From contig DHGV01000092.1 in NCBI GenBank assembly GCA_002402945.1, positions 1 to 7,085 of the forward strand: a stretch of DNA of 7,085 nucleotides. Reading direction: 5' to 3'. A program made the translations under genes and the position numbers. The stretch comes from Pelotomaculum sp. UBA4789. Its GTDB lineage: Bacteria > Bacillota > Desulfotomaculia > Desulfotomaculales > Pelotomaculaceae. Positions 5,182 through 7,085 of this stretch are shown here, piece by piece; positions within the stretch are counted from its first letter, which is position 1, and each line of letters begins with the position of its first letter. The notes below the pieces were generated by a model. The model was not told the DNA's origin. It did no database searches and saw only the letters and a program-made list of their open reading frames with translations.

Positions 5182-5526
5182 ATGCCGGATTGCATCTTCT
5201 GTAAGATAGCAAACAAAGAGATGCCAGCGGAGATAATTTTTGAGGATGAGCAGGTACTTGTTTTTAAGGACGTTAAACCAGTTGCGCCAGTACACCTCCT
5301 GCTGATCCCGAAAAAACACTATACTTCCTTATTGGACCTGGGTGAGGCAGACGCCGGATTAGCCGGCAGCCTCCAGGCAACTGCCGTGCGTATTGCCCGG
5401 GACTTTGGTTTTGCGGAGCAGGGCTTCCGCGTGGTCTGCAACTGCGGGCGCGACGGCGGGCAGTTGGTCGCACATGTCCATTATCACCTATTGGCTGGCC
5501 GGGCGCTCAAGTGGCCGCCGGGTTAA
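5182..5526 (+). CDS. HIT-family (HINT-like) nucleotide hydrolase/transferase
   Basis: The 114 residues match the HINT branch of the histidine triad superfamily, whose members hydrolyse purine nucleotide phosphoramidates through a covalent nucleotidyl-histidine. The triad HVHYHLL covers residues 98-104, with His98, His100 and the nucleophile His102. The protein ends in the usual LKWPPG. The N-terminus DCIFCKI, with a CxxC at residues 4-7, is typical of bacterial HINT proteins and may bind zinc. GGGAGG lies about eight bases before the ATG. It follows mtaB after 65 bases, consistent with the operon, and HIT genes are common at this place in Firmicutes. The physiological substrate is not known from sequence. 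Confidence 0.94.
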   Translation: MPDCIFCKIANKEMPAEIIFEDEQVLVFKDVKPVAPVHLLLIPKKHYTSLLDLGEADAGLAGSLQATAVRIARDFGFAEQGFRVVCNCGRDGGQLVAHVHYHLLAGRALKWPPG

Positions 5527-5593
5527 GAAATGCGCCTGGTGAACCAAAACAGCATGGCGGGCTTGTATAAAATAAAGTTACAGCAGCGATTAG

Positions 5594-5623
5594 TTGACTC
5601 TTTGCTTTTAGCTGTTGTATAAT
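5594..5623 (+). promoter_or_regulatory. Sigma-A promoter of rpsU
   Basis: TTGACT (5594-5599) and a perfect TATAAT (5618-5623) are separated by 18 bases, close to consensus. The start of transcription would fall near 5630, about 75 bases before rpsU. This is the best promoter in the window and suits a strongly expressed ribosomal protein gene. It also implies that rpsU can be transcribed independently of the dnaJ-HIT genes. Confidence 0.72.
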
Positions 5624-5652
5624 ATTTAGTGTTTGCTCGTATAATAAATATT
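5621..5652 (+). repeat. AT-rich inverted repeat at the rpsU promoter
   Basis: AATATTTA (5621-5628) is the exact inverse complement of TAAATATT (5645-5652), with 16 bases between. The left arm overlaps the -10 hexamer and lies upstream of the expected transcript start, so it fits a DNA operator better than an RNA hairpin. With only A and T in the arms it may also be chance. Confidence 0.35.
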
Positions 5653-5705
5653 GCTTTTTTTGAGCGAGTTGTGCTTCATGGTTTTGCGGAGGGAGGGAAA
5701 GTATT

Positions 5706-5882
5706 GTGGCTGAAGTAAAAGTTGGAAAAAACGAAACACTGGACAGTGCCCTCCGGCGGTTCAAGCGGACCTGCCAGAAAGCCGGTGTTATGGCTGAGGC
5801 GAGAAAGCATGAACATTATGAAAAACCCAGCGTTAAGCGGAAAAAAAAATCCGAAGCGGCTAGGAAGCGGAGATTCAAATAA
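5706..5882 (+). CDS. rpsU: 30S ribosomal protein S21
   Basis: This 58-codon gene encodes S21, a small basic protein of the 30S platform near the anti-Shine-Dalgarno end of 16S rRNA that helps initiation. The predicted product begins MAEVKVGKNETLDSALRRFK and contains RTCQKAGV, EARKHEHYEKPS and a C-terminus rich in Lys and Arg (KRKKKSEAARKRRFK), all standard for the family. The length matches Firmicutes S21 (about 57-58). The start is GTG, preceded by GGAGGGAGGG (5688-5697) with an eight-base spacer. A longer reading frame overlapping it on the same strand (5722-6054) is a shadow. The gene has its own promoter (5594-5623) and terminator (5884-5925). Confidence 0.96.
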   Translation: MAEVKVGKNETLDSALRRFKRTCQKAGVMAEARKHEHYEKPSVKRKKKSEAARKRRFK

Positions 5883-5883
5883 C

Positions 5884-5925
5884 GAAAAAACAATGCTTGG
5901 CATACGCCAGGCATTTTTTATTTTA
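5884..5925 (+). terminator. Intrinsic terminator after rpsU
   Basis: ATGCTTGGC (5893-5901) pairs with GCCAGGCAT (5906-5914), a 9-bp stem with one G-T pair and an ATAC loop, followed by TTTTTTATTTT. The A-rich stretch before the stem can extend the pairing with the T-run. It starts just after the rpsU stop and should separate rpsU from phoH, at least partly. Confidence 0.88.
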
Positions 5926-6186
5926 ATCATTCTGGGCGGAGCGAAGAAGCATATTTCAACAGCACCCTGCCCGGGCTCTGTAAAGCTTGACTTTAATCGG
6001 CGGGGCGCCCCAATGGAGGAATCCAAATGTACCTGTCGAAGTATTAACAGTTAAATATTTGGATTTGGCTGATTAAGGGAAACAGCACGATCTGGCGGCT
6101 GAACCCAGCTCTGCTGCAGAGCAGGCAGGCGCTGCGACGTTGTTGCATTTCAGCACTGCAATGATAAGAGGAGGTCCGGTCTGATA
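5926..6186 (+). other. Non-coding interval between rpsU and phoH
   Basis: I recognise no gene in this stretch; all plus-strand frames are short or interrupted. It holds several small foldable sequences: the palindrome GGGGCGCCCC (6002-6011), the inverted repeat ATCCAAAT/ATTTGGAT (6021-6028 and 6057-6064) enclosing CTGT/ACAG (6033-6036 and 6047-6050), and the hairpin GCTCTG-CTG-CAGAGC (6108-6122). GGAGGA at 6015-6020 precedes an ATG (6028) that opens only a six-codon frame. No convincing promoter for phoH is seen, although one is expected because a terminator lies upstream. The stretch could be a phoH leader or the scar of lost genes. Confidence 0.5.
6169..6175 (+). promoter_or_regulatory. Ribosome binding site of phoH
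   Basis: AGGAGGT is a near-perfect Shine-Dalgarno sequence. It lies 11 bases before the TTG at 6187, slightly far. CTG at 6181 would be at a better distance but is a rare start codon. No ATG, GTG or TTG occurs upstream in the frame back to the stop at 6100-6102. Confidence 0.75.
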
Positions 6187-7085
6187 TTGACGGATAAGGC
6201 TGAAGCAAGGATTGAATTGGATGATGTGGGCGCCGCGGCTGAGATCTTCGGCAGGCATGATGAACATCTTGCACTGCTGGAAAAAACCCTTGCGGTCAGG
6301 ATTGTAGCTCGCGGCCAGGAACTGCTGATTACCGGTGACAAGGAGAATGTAGAGCAGGCCGCCGAGGTATTGGCCCAGCTGCAAAAATATTACCGGGCGG
6401 GAAACCGCTTGACTGCCCACGAGGTCTGGTATGCGGTCAGGGCTGTACGGAGCGGGATCAAAGATTCGCTGGGGAGCCTGGCTGCAGATGTAGTGATGGT
6501 AACCACCCGCGGGAAACAAATAAAATTAAAGACCAAAGGCCAGCAAAGATATATCGAAACGATCAAAAACAATGATGTGGTTTTTGCCATCGGGCCTGCA
6601 GGGACAGGGAAAACCTATCTTGCCGTGGCAATGGCGATAAAAGCCCTGCGCAGCAAGGATGTCAGCCGGTTGGTATTGACCCGCCCCGCGGTGGAAGCCG
6701 GGGAAAAGCTGGGCTTTCTGCCGGGTGACCTGCAGGAAAAGATCGATCCCTATCTCAGGCCGCTGTATGACAGCCTCTATGATATTTTGGGGCTGGAGAA
6801 CACCCAGAAATATCTGGAGAAAAATATTATCGAGATCGCTCCCCTGGCTTACATGCGGGGCAGGACTCTCGAAGACTCTTTTATCATCCTTGATGAAGCG
6901 CAAAACACCACTCCGGAGCAAATGAAAATGTTTTTGACCAGGCTTGGATTTGGCTCAAAGGCGATCATCACCGGCGATATAACCCAGATTGACCTGCCCA
7001 GGGGGCAGGTGTCGGGGCTGATCAACGCGCTTGAAGTGTTAAAGGATGTAGCGGGGCTGGGTGTCCAGGCCATGACCGGGGAGGA
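6187..7085 (+). CDS. phoH: PhoH-family ATPase (partial, continues past the right edge)
   Basis: The visible 299 residues encode a PhoH-like P-loop ATPase, a cytosolic family linked to RNA metabolism and often neighbouring the rRNA-maturation nuclease gene ybeY. The N-terminal region carries the typical FGRHDEHLALLEKTL (21-35) and an RNA-binding-like segment. The ATPase core has Walker A GPAGTGKT (136-143), LVLTRPAVEAGEKLGFLPGD (162-181), Walker B FIILDEAQNT (232-241) and the sensor-like ITGDITQIDLP (261-271). Full-length Firmicutes PhoH has about 320 residues, so only the last part is missing. TTG is the first conventional start in the frame and gives the family N-terminus, with AGGAGGT upstream. 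The exact biochemical activity of the family is not settled. Confidence 0.95.
   Translation, partial: MTDKAEARIELDDVGAAAEIFGRHDEHLALLEKTLAVRIVARGQELLITGDKENVEQAAEVLAQLQKYYRAGNRLTAHEVWYAVRAVRSGIKDSLGSLAADVVMVTTRGKQIKLKTKGQQRYIETIKNNDVVFAIGPAGTGKTYLAVAMAIKALRSKDVSRLVLTRPAVEAGEKLGFLPGDLQEKIDPYLRPLYDSLYDILGLENTQKYLEKNIIEIAPLAYMRGRTLEDSFIILDEAQNTTPEQMKMFLTRLGFGSKAIITGDITQIDLPRGQVSGLINALEVLKDVAGLGVQAMTGE

Noticed and set aside
5945..5960. Sigma-E-like -35 (GCATATT) suggesting a sporulation promoter
   Set aside because: No CATACA-type -10 follows at the required distance of about 14 bases.
5987..5992. TTGACT as the -35 of a phoH promoter
   Set aside because: The -10 region would fall in GC-rich sequence (GCCCCAATGG) with no TATAAT-like hexamer.
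5722..6054. 110-residue plus-strand frame starting inside rpsU
   Set aside because: It overlaps rpsU in another frame and runs through the terminator hairpin; the product has no family features, while S21 in the GTG frame is unmistakable.
6073..6519. 148-residue minus-strand frame opposite the start of phoH
   Set aside because: It is antisense to the conserved phoH N-terminal region and has no recognisable motif.

Overview
The window looks like chromosomal DNA of a Gram-positive anaerobe of the class Clostridia, most likely the Peptococcaceae (Pelotomaculum/Desulfotomaculum-type). This is inferred from the gene order dnaJ - prmA - rsmE - mtaB - HIT - rpsU - phoH, which is a Firmicutes hallmark, from strong AGGAGG-type ribosome binding sites, from GTG/TTG starts, and from the repeat content between genes. 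All genes lie on the plus strand. There is no rRNA, tRNA, CRISPR array, prophage or intact transposase gene.

Layout. 1-360 is a gene-free mosaic of two interspersed repeat families: palindromes with a GTAG head (REP-like), and a ~103-bp 'GGGGAC' element. 382-470 holds a likely promoter, a small palindrome and a terminator-like hairpin in front of dnaJ (493-1617). 1618-1790 carries a second copy of the GGGGAC element, so dnaJ is bracketed by direct repeats. prmA (1791-2714) follows. Then comes a third, unrelated repeat (2727-2798), a small 4-oxalocrotonate tautomerase-family gene (2816-3019), rsmE (3016-3819) and mtaB (3779-5116); the last three overlap and are probably translationally coupled. 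An HIT-family gene (5182-5526) is followed by a good sigma-A promoter, rpsU (5706-5882, GTG start) and a clear intrinsic terminator (5884-5925). 5926-6186 has no recognisable gene. phoH starts with TTG at 6187 and runs off the right edge.

Function. The genes are housekeeping functions around protein synthesis and quality control: an Hsp40 co-chaperone (DnaJ), methyltransferases for ribosomal protein L11 (PrmA) and 16S rRNA (RsmE), a tRNA methylthiotransferase (MtaB), ribosomal protein S21, and a PhoH-family ATPase with RNA-related roles. The tautomerase is the metabolic outlier.

No clearly new enzymatic system is visible. The parts most worth a second look are the three families of short structured intergenic repeats, the separation of dnaJ from any hrcA/grpE/dnaK context, the tautomerase inserted ahead of rsmE, and the compressed gap between rpsU and phoH where related genomes often carry more genes.
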